From: Bacteroidales bacterium H10
GTDB taxonomy: Bacteria > Bacteroidota > Bacteroidia > Bacteroidales > Muribaculaceae
Assembly (NCBI GenBank): GCA_001701295.1
Contig: DAAV01000081.1
Span: forward strand, 21,347-26,546
DNA length: 5,200 nucleotides
Reading direction: 5' to 3'
The notes beneath the pieces are model-generated. The model was not told where the DNA came from, made no database searches, and saw nothing but the letters and a program-made list of their open reading frames with translations. The position numbers were made by a program, and so were the translations under genes. The stretch's first letter is position 1. Each line of letters opens with the position of its first letter. This document shows positions 1 to 5,200 of this stretch, piece by piece.

Positions 1-26
1 GGAGCAGTTGCACGCATAAAAAAGAG

Positions 27-54
27 TTTCATTTCGATATTTTTCGTATTTTTG
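27..54 (+). promoter_or_regulatory. Putative Bacteroidota-type promoter of the lipoprotein gene
   Basis: TATTTTTG at 47-54 matches the Bacteroidota -7 consensus TAnnTTTG exactly. The -33 element is poor: the best candidate is TTTC at 27-30, only 16 bases upstream, where 19-21 is usual. Transcription would start near 59-62, giving a short leader before the ATG at 76. This also argues against a TTG start at 52, which lies inside the -7 element. Confidence 0.45.
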
Positions 55-75
55 CGAGAGAAAACATACTTGACC

Positions 76-549
76 ATGACCGGACGAAAAATAATTACTT
101 TCACGTGGACTCTCCTGCTTGCCGGAATTCTGGCAGTTCCAACCTGCATGACCTCATGCGGACATGACGAGCCGGAATCAAAAGAAAACTCAAATCATCG
201 AAATGACGATCAGGCTCAGGAATCAGATCCGGAATCAGATCCAAATGAAAACAAGGGTAACGATTCCGATGCAGAGCAATCTCCTATCATCGGCTCGTGG
301 ATCAATATCTCGGACGAGAGCATATACAGTTTCGACGGCGAAGGGAACTTCGAGGCTAAACATAAAGACGGCACCCTTATTGAATCGGGACCATATACCT
401 ATGATGAGCTTAAGCAACATCTATACATCAGCATCGACAACGGACACGAAGTGTTTGTCAGATCCTACAGGTGCATCATCGATGTGTCCTCGATGACCTT
501 ATATGATATAAACGGTAACAAAAAAGAATTTAAAAAGAGGGACGCATAA
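76..549 (+). CDS. Surface-type lipoprotein with acidic linker and lipocalin-like domain
   Basis: The 157-residue product begins with a lipoprotein signal peptide: basic residues R4 and K5, a hydrophobic stretch at about 6-22, and a lipobox-like MTSC ending at C28. C24 is a less likely lipidation site. The residues after C28 (GHDE) are acidic, like the export signal of surface-exposed Bacteroidota lipoproteins, so an outer-membrane location is inferred. Residues 31-70 are a linker rich in D, E, S, N and P, including an ESDP repeat. Residues 71-157 look like a small beta-rich domain opening with GSW (73-75), followed by alternating strands (YSFDGEGNF, TLYDINGN). This resembles the lipocalin-like or DUF-type domains common in Bacteroidales lipoproteins. 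The ligand and role are unknown. The ATG at 76 was preferred to a TTG at 52 because it follows the promoter and begins a normal signal peptide. No partner gene is evident. Confidence 0.8.
   Translation: MTGRKIITFTWTLLLAGILAVPTCMTSCGHDEPESKENSNHRNDDQAQESDPESDPNENKGNDSDAEQSPIIGSWINISDESIYSFDGEGNFEAKHKDGTLIESGPYTYDELKQHLYISIDNGHEVFVRSYRCIIDVSSMTLYDINGNKKEFKKRDA
219..242 (+). repeat. 12-base tandem duplication in the lipoprotein linker
   Basis: GGAATCAGATCC occurs twice, perfectly, back to back at 219-230 and 231-242, so ESDP is repeated in the disordered linker. The unit is a multiple of three, so copy-number change would lengthen or shorten the linker without breaking the frame. A related GGAATCA lies at 174-180. 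Confidence 0.8.
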
Positions 550-677
550 TACATAATAAGTGATTTAAACTTTTTGCGCAACACCAAAAAAAATAGAGAA
601 AGCTTAAGTAACTTCAATATCCGGCATACATTCATATAACGCATCCCTTATCATTACAAATAGAAAATATTCCTGAA
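550..677. other. Intergenic gap between lipoprotein and kinase genes
   Basis: This AT-rich spacer of 128 bases separates two genes on the same strand. It holds a weak stem, TTTTTG (571-576) against CAAAAA (585-590) with an 8-base loop, which could be a poor terminator. It also holds the short palindrome TTGCGCAA (574-581). I found no convincing -33/-7 pair, so the kinase promoter is not identified. Read-through from the lipoprotein gene is possible. Confidence 0.4.
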
Positions 678-1424
678 ATGAGATATATAATAAAAATAAA
701 TCCGGCCTACGAGAAATATCGTGATATAATAGAAAAGATAATAAAGAAAGGAAAGCCCGAAAACGCCGAAATAATATATGAGGGACGCAATCTATTATAC
801 AGGATCGATCTTGGAGCCAGCAAAGGCATAGTCAAAGATTTCAGAAAGCCTCATCTGATAAATTCATATGCGTATACGACAGTAAGAAAAAGCAAGGCCG
901 CCCGCAGCTATGAGAACGCTCTCAAGATGCTTGAACTGGGATTCGACACACCACTTCCAATAGCATATGGAGAAGTAAGAAAAGGACTGCAATTACAGGA
1001 AAGCTATTATATAAGCGCAGAGCTGACAGACGCAAGAGAGATGCGCCACTGGGAGGAATTTGACAATGCAGACACGCTTGTACCCGCATTTGCCAAAGAG
1101 ATACTGAGGCTTCATAAAGCAGGCGTATGGCACAAGGATTTCTCTCCCGGCAACATTCTTTACACAGGGAATGAGACCACGGGATATAAATTCCATTATG
1201 TCGATCTCAACCGAATGAAATTCGGCGTGCACGACAGAGAAAAACTGATGTCCATGTTCAGATCGATCAATCTTAACCCTGCAGAAACAGAAAGACTCGG
1301 CAGACTTTATGGAAAAATCTCGGGAGAGGACCCCGAACAGATGGGGAAAGAAGCTTTACGACAACTGGATAATTACTTTGCCGAAAGAAAACGCAAAGCG
1401 GCTTTCAAACGAATATTTAAGTAG
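678..1424 (+). CDS. Lipopolysaccharide kinase, WaaP/KdkA (InaA) family
   Basis: This 248-residue protein has a compact eukaryotic-like kinase fold. In order: a glycine-containing ATP loop region near GRNLLYRI (36-43); the probable ATP-binding lysine K53 in IVKDF; a possible helix-C glutamate at E79; the catalytic loop HKDFSPGN (152-159) with catalytic D154 and metal-ligand N159; and VDLNRM (175-180), where D176 takes the place of the DFG aspartate. The HxDxxPxN loop and the short length fit the lipopolysaccharide kinase family, whose members phosphorylate Kdo (KdkA) or heptose (WaaP) on the cytoplasmic side of the inner membrane. Bacteroides lipopolysaccharide is known to carry phosphorylated Kdo, so a Kdo kinase is a reasonable but unproven guess. 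The C-terminus is basic (ERKRKAAFKRIFK), which may favour membrane contact. It ends in TAG and faces a convergent glycosyltransferase gene. Confidence 0.8.
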   Translation: MRYIIKINPAYEKYRDIIEKIIKKGKPENAEIIYEGRNLLYRIDLGASKGIVKDFRKPHLINSYAYTTVRKSKAARSYENALKMLELGFDTPLPIAYGEVRKGLQLQESYYISAELTDAREMRHWEEFDNADTLVPAFAKEILRLHKAGVWHKDFSPGNILYTGNETTGYKFHYVDLNRMKFGVHDREKLMSMFRSINLNPAETERLGRLYGKISGEDPEQMGKEALRQLDNYFAERKRKAAFKRIFK

Positions 1425-1463
1425 CTGCTAAAATTTGTGCATTTATCCTTCGAAGCTACTTAA
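1417..1463. terminator. Perfect 10-bp inverted repeat between convergent genes, possible bidirectional terminator
   Basis: TTAAGTAGCT at 1417-1426 is the exact reverse complement of AGCTACTTAA at 1454-1463, with a 27-base loop. The left arm contains the kinase stop codon (TAG, 1422-1424). It lies between two converging genes, where a shared terminator is expected. The flanks are only weakly T-rich and the loop is long, so this is not a textbook intrinsic terminator. Confidence 0.4.
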
Positions 1464-1526
1464 TTTAAAACGGCTTAACATATAGGAGAATGATTGAACC
1501 TGACTTCAAACACTCTCTCGGAATTA

Positions 1527-2357
1527 TCATTGCGGGGATTTGACTATTCCATTGGGGGTGCGTACAATTCCCGACTGACGGGTATTGCGGCGGATCGCAC
1601 GGTTCTTCTCTATCGACTCTTTGGTACGGTAAGGACGTTTATGATCAAGATGCAGCACTATAGCCGAATAGCGCTTCTGTACGGACTTGATGCCCAGATT
1701 GTAGAGCCTTTCTCCGAATTCCCGGTCCTGTCCCCCATATTGCATGTCCTCATTATATCCGTTTATTTCAAGCATATCCTTCCTCCAGCCGGACGCATTG
1801 CAACCGTTCCAGGAGGAGCGTGCAGGAGTAATATGATTAAGAACAGCAGCAAAAACAGGATTGTCAAGCAATTTAGTGCACTTCCAGTTAAGTTTCAATC
1901 CTATTTTGCGAAGCCATGACAACCTGAAGGCACGACCGGATTCCACATCTTCATAAGATATCGCCTTGCTTATGTCCATAGGGAGCTTGAAATAGCCACC
2001 CGAGACAAACCATCCTTTACGGGCATTACGGGCATGGACTTCTATGAAATCCTTGCGGGGTATACAATCCTGATCCGTAAACACAAGATAATCGGACGCA
2101 GCCGCCACAAGAGCCTTGTTCAGGATTCTGGACTTCTGAAAGCCCTGATCCTAATGCCAGACATGCTTTATAGGCAGACGGTCGCGAAATGAATCGATCA
2201 ACGTCCGGGTACGGTCGTCCGAACCATCGTCAGCAATAATAATCTCATCCGCAGGACGCGTCTGAAACAGATAACCCCATAAAGTCTTTTCAAGCCAAGC
2301 CGGGTTATTATATGTTGAAATAACGATACCTATCGAGAAATAGTCGCACTTATTCAT
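1527..2357 (-). pseudogene. Family 2 glycosyltransferase interrupted by an in-frame amber codon
   Basis: Read from the ATG at 2357 to the TGA at 1529-1527, this is one frame of 276 codon positions, broken only by TAG at codon 69 (2153-2151). Before the stop it encodes the GT-A nucleotide-binding half: IVISTYNNPAWLEKTL (11-26) and IIIADDGSDD (39-48). After it, the same frame continues with DQGFQKSRILNKAL (70-83), the metal-binding FTDQDC (93-98, DxD-like), the acceptor-side CNASGWRKD (186-194), and GGQDREFGERL (207-217), as in the galactosyltransferase C-terminal-like region, then HLDH (236-239). It would transfer a sugar from a nucleotide donor in lipopolysaccharide or glycan assembly; donor and acceptor are unknown. 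As read, translation yields a useless 68-residue fragment. A restart at GTG codon 84 would lack the nucleotide-binding half. Read-through or a sequencing error would restore a full-length enzyme. It converges on the kinase gene and diverges from wecE. Confidence 0.8.
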
Positions 2358-2362
2358 AGCAG

Positions 2363-2370
2363 CAAAATTA
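2363..2370 (-). promoter_or_regulatory. -7 element of the glycosyltransferase gene, near-leaderless start
   Basis: On the minus strand TAATTTTG (2370 to 2363) matches TAnnTTTG exactly. Only five bases (2362-2358) separate it from the ATG at 2357, so transcription would begin at or next to the start codon. No good -33 TTTG lies at the expected distance, which lowers confidence. Confidence 0.4.
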
Positions 2371-2379
2371 ATTATTTTT

Positions 2380-2410
2380 TTTGAATTCTATGTAATAATG
2401 GTTATTTTTG
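2380..2410 (+). promoter_or_regulatory. Bacteroidota-type promoter of the wecE-wecF operon
   Basis: TTTG at 2380-2383 (-33) and TATTTTTG at 2403-2410 (-7, exact TAnnTTTG) are separated by 19 bases, the standard spacing for the Bacteroidota housekeeping sigma factor. Transcription would start near 2416-2418, leaving a leader of about 58 bases. The leader contains a small potential stem (CGGT 2424-2427 with ACCG 2433-2436) and the palindrome GTCTGCAGAC at 2456-2465, just upstream of the start codon. This is the best promoter in the window. Confidence 0.75.
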
Positions 2411-2474
2411 CAGAGATTTAGGCCGGTGTAAAACCGCATAAAAAGCAAAGTATCGGTCTGCAGACAGCAAAACA

Positions 2475-3614
2475 ATGACAATTAACGAGTCAATACCATT
2501 CAATAAGCCCTATCACACGGGCAATGAAACCGGATATATAGAAGATTGCATAAATCGAGGCAAGACATGCGGCAACGGTGAATACACAGCGCGTTGCCAG
2601 AATTATTTCACGGAACATCTCGGAAGTCTCAAATGCATGATGACCACATCATGTACAGACGCACTCGAGATGGCGGCACTTCTGGCAAATATCGGCCCCG
2701 GAGACGAGGTGATAGTCCCTTCATACACATTCGTATCGACAGCACTTGCATTCGCACGCCAAGGCGCTACCGTAGTGTTTGCCGACAGCTGCAAAGAGAA
2801 TCCCGACATAGACCCGGACAAGATAGAAGAACTGATCACTCCGCGCACGCGGGCCATAGTCCCGGTACACTACGCAGGCATAGCATGCGATATGGACCGT
2901 ATAATGGAGATTGCCGGGCGACACAATCTACTTGTCATAGAGGACGCCGCGCAAGGGATCGACAGTTACTACAAAGGGCGTCCCTTAGGAAGCATCGGAC
3001 ATCTGGGATGCTTCTCCTTTCACGAAACCAAGAATATACAATGTGGAGAGGGAGGTTTACTTTCCATAAACGATCCGGCATTTGTGAAACGTGCCGAAAT
3101 CCTGTGGGAAAAGGGAACCAACCGCCAGGAATTTTTCAGAGGGGAAGTCAACAAATATGGCTGGGTCGATCTCGGAAGCTCCTTTCTTCCCGCAGATTAC
3201 GTATGCGCTTTTCTATGGGCCCAGCTCGAACAGCTTGAGGAAATACAGAGCAGACGCAAATCACTCTGGGAACATTACGACCGCCGTCTGCGAGACATAA
3301 AAGGACTGCACTGCCCCATACTCCCCGACTATTCGACCAACAACGCACACGCCTATTACATAGTATGCGCCACTCCCGACGAAAGGACAAGCCTCATAGC
3401 ACGCTTAAAAGAAAACGGCATACACGCCGTATTCCATTATCTGAGCCTGCACCAAAGCGAATTTGCCCGGAAAGCAGGCTGGGACAAAGCGTATCTGCCC
3501 CAATCGGACCGATATACGGAATGTCTGTTAAGGCTCCCGATGTTCTACGAGCTGACACATGAAGAGGTAGACCGCATCTGCGATGTGGTCAGGGATTTCT
3601 ACAACCATCAATAA
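2475..3614 (+). CDS. wecE: dTDP-4-amino-4,6-dideoxygalactose transaminase
   Basis: This 379-residue protein matches enterobacterial WecE (RffA) along its length (E. coli protein about 376 residues). It is a fold-type I PLP enzyme of the DegT/DnrJ/EryC1/StrS family. It transfers an amino group from glutamate to TDP-4-keto-6-deoxyglucose, giving TDP-4-amino-4,6-dideoxygalactose (TDP-Fuc4N) in the cytoplasm. Visible landmarks are the N-terminal IPFNKP (7-12), the GKTCGNG segment (29-35), TSCTDALEMAAL (58-69), PGDEVIVPSYTFVSTA (75-90), VPVHYAGIACDMD (129-141), the cofactor-contacting EDAAQG (156-161; D157 should bind the pyridine nitrogen), and FSFHETKN (180-187), where K186 is the Schiff-base lysine. 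KGTNR and FFRGEV follow in the usual order. No catalytic residue appears to be missing. The ATG at 2475 places IPFN where the family starts. It is the first gene of an operon with wecF. Confidence 0.93.
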   Translation: MTINESIPFNKPYHTGNETGYIEDCINRGKTCGNGEYTARCQNYFTEHLGSLKCMMTTSCTDALEMAALLANIGPGDEVIVPSYTFVSTALAFARQGATVVFADSCKENPDIDPDKIEELITPRTRAIVPVHYAGIACDMDRIMEIAGRHNLLVIEDAAQGIDSYYKGRPLGSIGHLGCFSFHETKNIQCGEGGLLSINDPAFVKRAEILWEKGTNRQEFFRGEVNKYGWVDLGSSFLPADYVCAFLWAQLEQLEEIQSRRKSLWEHYDRRLRDIKGLHCPILPDYSTNNAHAYYIVCATPDERTSLIARLKENGIHAVFHYLSLHQSEFARKAGWDKAYLPQSDRYTECLLRLPMFYELTHEEVDRICDVVRDFYNHQ

Positions 3615-3634
3615 GCGGAAACAAGAAAGTCACG

Positions 3635-4735
3635 ATGAAACTTCACTTAGTCAACGACGAGAAGATCATCAACAGAACCATAGGGGAGTTCGAAAAGGTA
3701 TTTCCCGGAGAGAACCTGTGGGTAGTGGCCAACCGTGCAACAGATTTCAAGCTTGTCGAGAACCGCGACAATGTGATGGCCAGAGGAGAATTTCTGTCAA
3801 AACAGAAAGAAGAACATTTTGAGGAGATCTATATACATCTGCTTAATCCACGAAAGATCAGTCTCCTGTCGAAAATCGACCTGAAAGGCAGCAAGGTGTA
3901 CTGGATAGTCTGGGGTCTTGACCTATATAACAAACTGCTCGTACCGAAAGGCTTCCGGCTATTTGCGGAGGGGAATTCCATAAACAAGGGACATAAGATA
4001 GCCGGATTCTTCAAAAACCTCTGCAGAAAGAAAGAAGCCAGAAAAACAATACGGTTCATCTCAGACCATATAGACTATATAGTCACCGATACCACAGAGA
4101 TAGACTACGACTATCTGATCCGTTATTATCCTGAATTGAGAAACAAGAGATGGAAAGATTTCTTCTACTATCCCATCGATGTCATTCTCAATGCAGAACT
4201 GATGAAATCCGAGACAAACGGAACAGATATAATGATCGGCAATTCGGCATCGGCCACCAATAATCATGAATATGTGATCGACATCCTGTCGAGACTCGAC
4301 ACAAAAGGACGCAGAATCGTCGTACCCCTGAGCTATTCAGGCAAAAAAGCCTATGTGAAAGAAGTTATCCGCAAGGGAAACGCATCATTTGGAGAAGACT
4401 TCCATCCGCTCCTGAAATTCATGCCACTTGAAGAATACAACAGACAGCAGGCTTCGACATCAGTGGCAATTTTCGGCAATCTGCGTCAGGAAGCGATCGG
4501 CAATATAATAATAGCACTTTACCTGGGAGCAAAAGTCTTTCTGATAAAGAGCAATCCAGTCTACGAATGGGCGCAACGACACGGGCTGAAAGTATATGAT
4601 CTTGAATGCATCACGCAGGAGGATCTCGACACGCCGCTCGACAGCCAGACACGCCAACGCAACAGAGAAATTCTAAAATCTCTCTATACCCGCGAACGGA
4701 TGCACGAACTCATATCGCAGCTTCCTGAAAAATAA
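3635..4735 (+). CDS. wecF: TDP-Fuc4NAc:lipid-linked sugar Fuc4NAc transferase, WecF family (GT56)
   Basis: This 366-residue product resembles the 4-alpha-L-fucosyltransferase family typified by E. coli WecF (RffT, about 359 residues). In enterobacteria WecF adds Fuc4NAc from TDP-Fuc4NAc to lipid II of the common-antigen pathway at the inner face of the inner membrane. Shared landmarks, in order, are VYWIVWGLDLY (88-98; WGxDLY in E. coli), YYP (178-180), MIGNSASATNNHE (200-212; VGNSGDRSNEH in E. coli), IVVPLSYSG (228-236), YVKEVIRKG (240-248), and the C-terminal RQEAIGNIIIALYLGAKVFL (284-303), followed by NPVYEW (307-312). No transmembrane segment is obvious, consistent with a peripheral membrane enzyme. 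It starts 20 bases after wecE stops, so the two are almost certainly co-transcribed. The true acceptor is unknown, since Bacteroidota are not known to make enterobacterial common antigen. No acetyltransferase gene accompanies it. Confidence 0.85.
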   Translation: MKLHLVNDEKIINRTIGEFEKVFPGENLWVVANRATDFKLVENRDNVMARGEFLSKQKEEHFEEIYIHLLNPRKISLLSKIDLKGSKVYWIVWGLDLYNKLLVPKGFRLFAEGNSINKGHKIAGFFKNLCRKKEARKTIRFISDHIDYIVTDTTEIDYDYLIRYYPELRNKRWKDFFYYPIDVILNAELMKSETNGTDIMIGNSASATNNHEYVIDILSRLDTKGRRIVVPLSYSGKKAYVKEVIRKGNASFGEDFHPLLKFMPLEEYNRQQASTSVAIFGNLRQEAIGNIIIALYLGAKVFLIKSNPVYEWAQRHGLKVYDLECITQEDLDTPLDSQTRQRNREILKSLYTRERMHELISQLPEK

Positions 4736-4756
4736 ATCCGCAGGAAATTATTTTAG
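4722..4756 (+). terminator. Weak possible terminator after wecF
   Basis: TTCCTG (4722-4727) can pair with CAGGAA (4741-4746) across a 13-base loop, followed by the T-rich ATTATTTTAG. The left arm lies inside the last codons of wecF. The six-pair stem is marginal. Confidence 0.35.
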
Positions 4757-4774
4757 ATAGAGAAGTTGTTTAGA

Positions 4775-4808
4775 TTGCGAAAAAATCACTAACTTTACAT
4801 TAAATTTG
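4775..4808 (+). promoter_or_regulatory. Putative promoter of rsmH
   Basis: TAAATTTG at 4801-4808 is an exact TAnnTTTG -7 element. The nearest -33 candidate is TTG at 4775-4777, with a rather long 23-base spacer. The inferred start near 4814 gives a leader of about 65 bases before the rsmH ATG. Confidence 0.5.
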
Positions 4809-4809
4809 C

Positions 4810-4878
4810 GGGAGTAGTCCCTTATGGAAACCGGAGTTTCAGGAACGGCATCCGCAAAGTAACTGTACAGAGGAAAAA
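4810..4878 (+). other. rsmH leader with small hairpin and 12-codon open frame
   Basis: GGGA (4810-4813) can pair with TCCC (4818-4821) over a four-base loop right at the predicted transcript start. An ATG at 4824 opens a 12-residue frame, METGVSGTASAK, closed by TAA at 4860-4862, 16 bases before rsmH. Translation of this frame is unproven and it may be chance. AGAGG at 4869-4873 is a modest Shine-Dalgarno-like sequence for rsmH, unusual for this phylum. Confidence 0.3.
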
Positions 4879-5200
4879 ATGGAGTCAGAAACGTATCATA
4901 TACCGGCTTTGCTCGCCGATTCCATCAATGGGTTAAATATCAATCCAGACGGAATTTATGTGGACGCCACCTTCGGAGGTGGCGGACATTCGCGCGCTAT
5001 TCTGTCAGCCTTGGGTACGAAAGGGCACCTATATGGCTTCGACCGGGACACCGACGCTCTTGTAAACGCACCCGACGACAGCCGGTTTACATTTGTGCAT
5101 TCGGACTTCAGATATATTTCCAATTTCCTGCAATTTCACGGGGTAGACAAAGTGGACGGAATACTTGCCGATCTCGGAGTCTCATTCCATCATTTCGACT
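4879..5200 (+). CDS. rsmH: 16S rRNA (cytosine-1402 N4)-methyltransferase, N-terminal part (runs off window)
   Basis: The first 107 residues of RsmH (MraW; usually about 300 residues) are present and the frame is open at the window edge. The enzyme uses S-adenosylmethionine to methylate N4 of C1402 in the decoding centre of 16S rRNA. Signature segments are YHIPALLADSI (6-16), the SAM-binding motif YVDATFGGGGHSRAIL (27-42), the GFDRD motif (53-57) where the acidic residues should contact the cofactor, HSDF (74-77), and DGILADLGVSFHHFD (93-107). The family usually has DLGVSS, whereas here residue 103 is F. The ATG at 4879 places HIP at the normal distance from the N-terminus and follows AGAGG. 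In most bacteria this gene begins the division/cell-wall cluster (ftsL, ftsI, murE and others), so those genes are expected just downstream. Confidence 0.95.
   Translation, partial: MESETYHIPALLADSINGLNINPDGIYVDATFGGGGHSRAILSALGTKGHLYGFDRDTDALVNAPDDSRFTFVHSDFRYISNFLQFHGVDKVDGILADLGVSFHHFD

Noticed and set aside
52..75. TTG start extending the lipoprotein by eight residues
   Set aside because: The TTG overlaps the exact -7 promoter element (47-54), so it would lie upstream of the transcript start. The extension also adds charged residues ahead of a complete signal peptide that begins at the ATG at 76.
235..420. Minus-strand open frame antisense to the lipoprotein gene
   Set aside because: It is short, has no recognisable domain or promoter, and lies opposite a well-supported lipoprotein gene.
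574..581. TTGCGCAA palindrome as an operator
   Set aside because: An eight-base palindrome is expected many times by chance in 5.2 kb, and no promoter could be placed beside it.
1494..1919. Plus-strand open frame of 141 codons
   Set aside because: It lies antisense to the glycosyltransferase, whose motifs are clear. Its own translation shows no recognisable domain, and it has no promoter-like sequence in front.
1527..2357. Glycosyltransferase split by a frameshift or as two real genes
   Set aside because: Both halves are in the same frame, separated by exactly one stop codon and 14 codons of plausible family sequence. The second half has no ATG near its beginning and lacks the nucleotide-binding region.
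2594..3238. Plus-strand open frame of 214 codons inside wecE
   Set aside because: It overlaps conserved wecE sequence in another frame, and its arginine-, serine- and histidine-rich translation is typical of an out-of-frame reading.
1..5200. Mobile elements, CRISPR arrays, tRNA or rRNA genes
   Set aside because: I saw no transposase or integrase motifs, no terminal inverted repeats with target duplications, no regularly spaced repeats, and no cloverleaf-like or ribosomal RNA sequence.

Overview
The window looks like a chromosomal segment from a Bacteroidota bacterium, most likely order Bacteroidales. Three things point there. Near-perfect copies of the Bacteroidota sigma -7 element (TAnnTTTG) lie in front of four genes. 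Strong Shine-Dalgarno sequences are largely absent. The first gene encodes a lipoprotein whose acidic residues just after the lipidated cysteine resemble the Bacteroidota surface-export signal. The genus cannot be fixed from this sequence alone.

Layout, left to right: (1) a small lipoprotein gene (76-549, +) with a low-complexity acidic linker and a lipocalin-like C-terminal domain; (2) a WaaP/KdkA-type lipopolysaccharide kinase gene (678-1424, +); (3) a family 2 glycosyltransferase gene on the opposite strand (2357-1527, -), interrupted by one in-frame amber codon at 2153-2151 and otherwise intact; (4) a divergent promoter region (2358-2474); (5) a two-gene operon, wecE (2475-3614, +) and wecF (3635-4735, +), 20 bases apart; (6) a promoter and leader (4736-4878), then the first 107 codons of rsmH (4879-5200, +), which runs off the window and probably opens the division/cell-wall cluster.

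Most of the window concerns the cell envelope. WecE makes TDP-4-amino-4,6-dideoxygalactose (TDP-Fuc4N). The WecF-family protein is expected to transfer its N-acetylated form (Fuc4NAc) to a lipid-linked sugar. The kinase probably phosphorylates a lipopolysaccharide core sugar such as Kdo, and the glycosyltransferase, if functional, would add a sugar to lipopolysaccharide or a related glycan. The WecD-type acetyltransferase that normally acts between WecE and WecF is not here.

I found no mobile element, CRISPR array, RNA gene or clear sign of a wholly new system. The strongest anomaly is the single-codon amber interruption of the glycosyltransferase. Next come the wecE-wecF pair, which in enterobacteria serves enterobacterial common antigen, and the tightly packed divergent promoters, one of which would give a nearly leaderless transcript.
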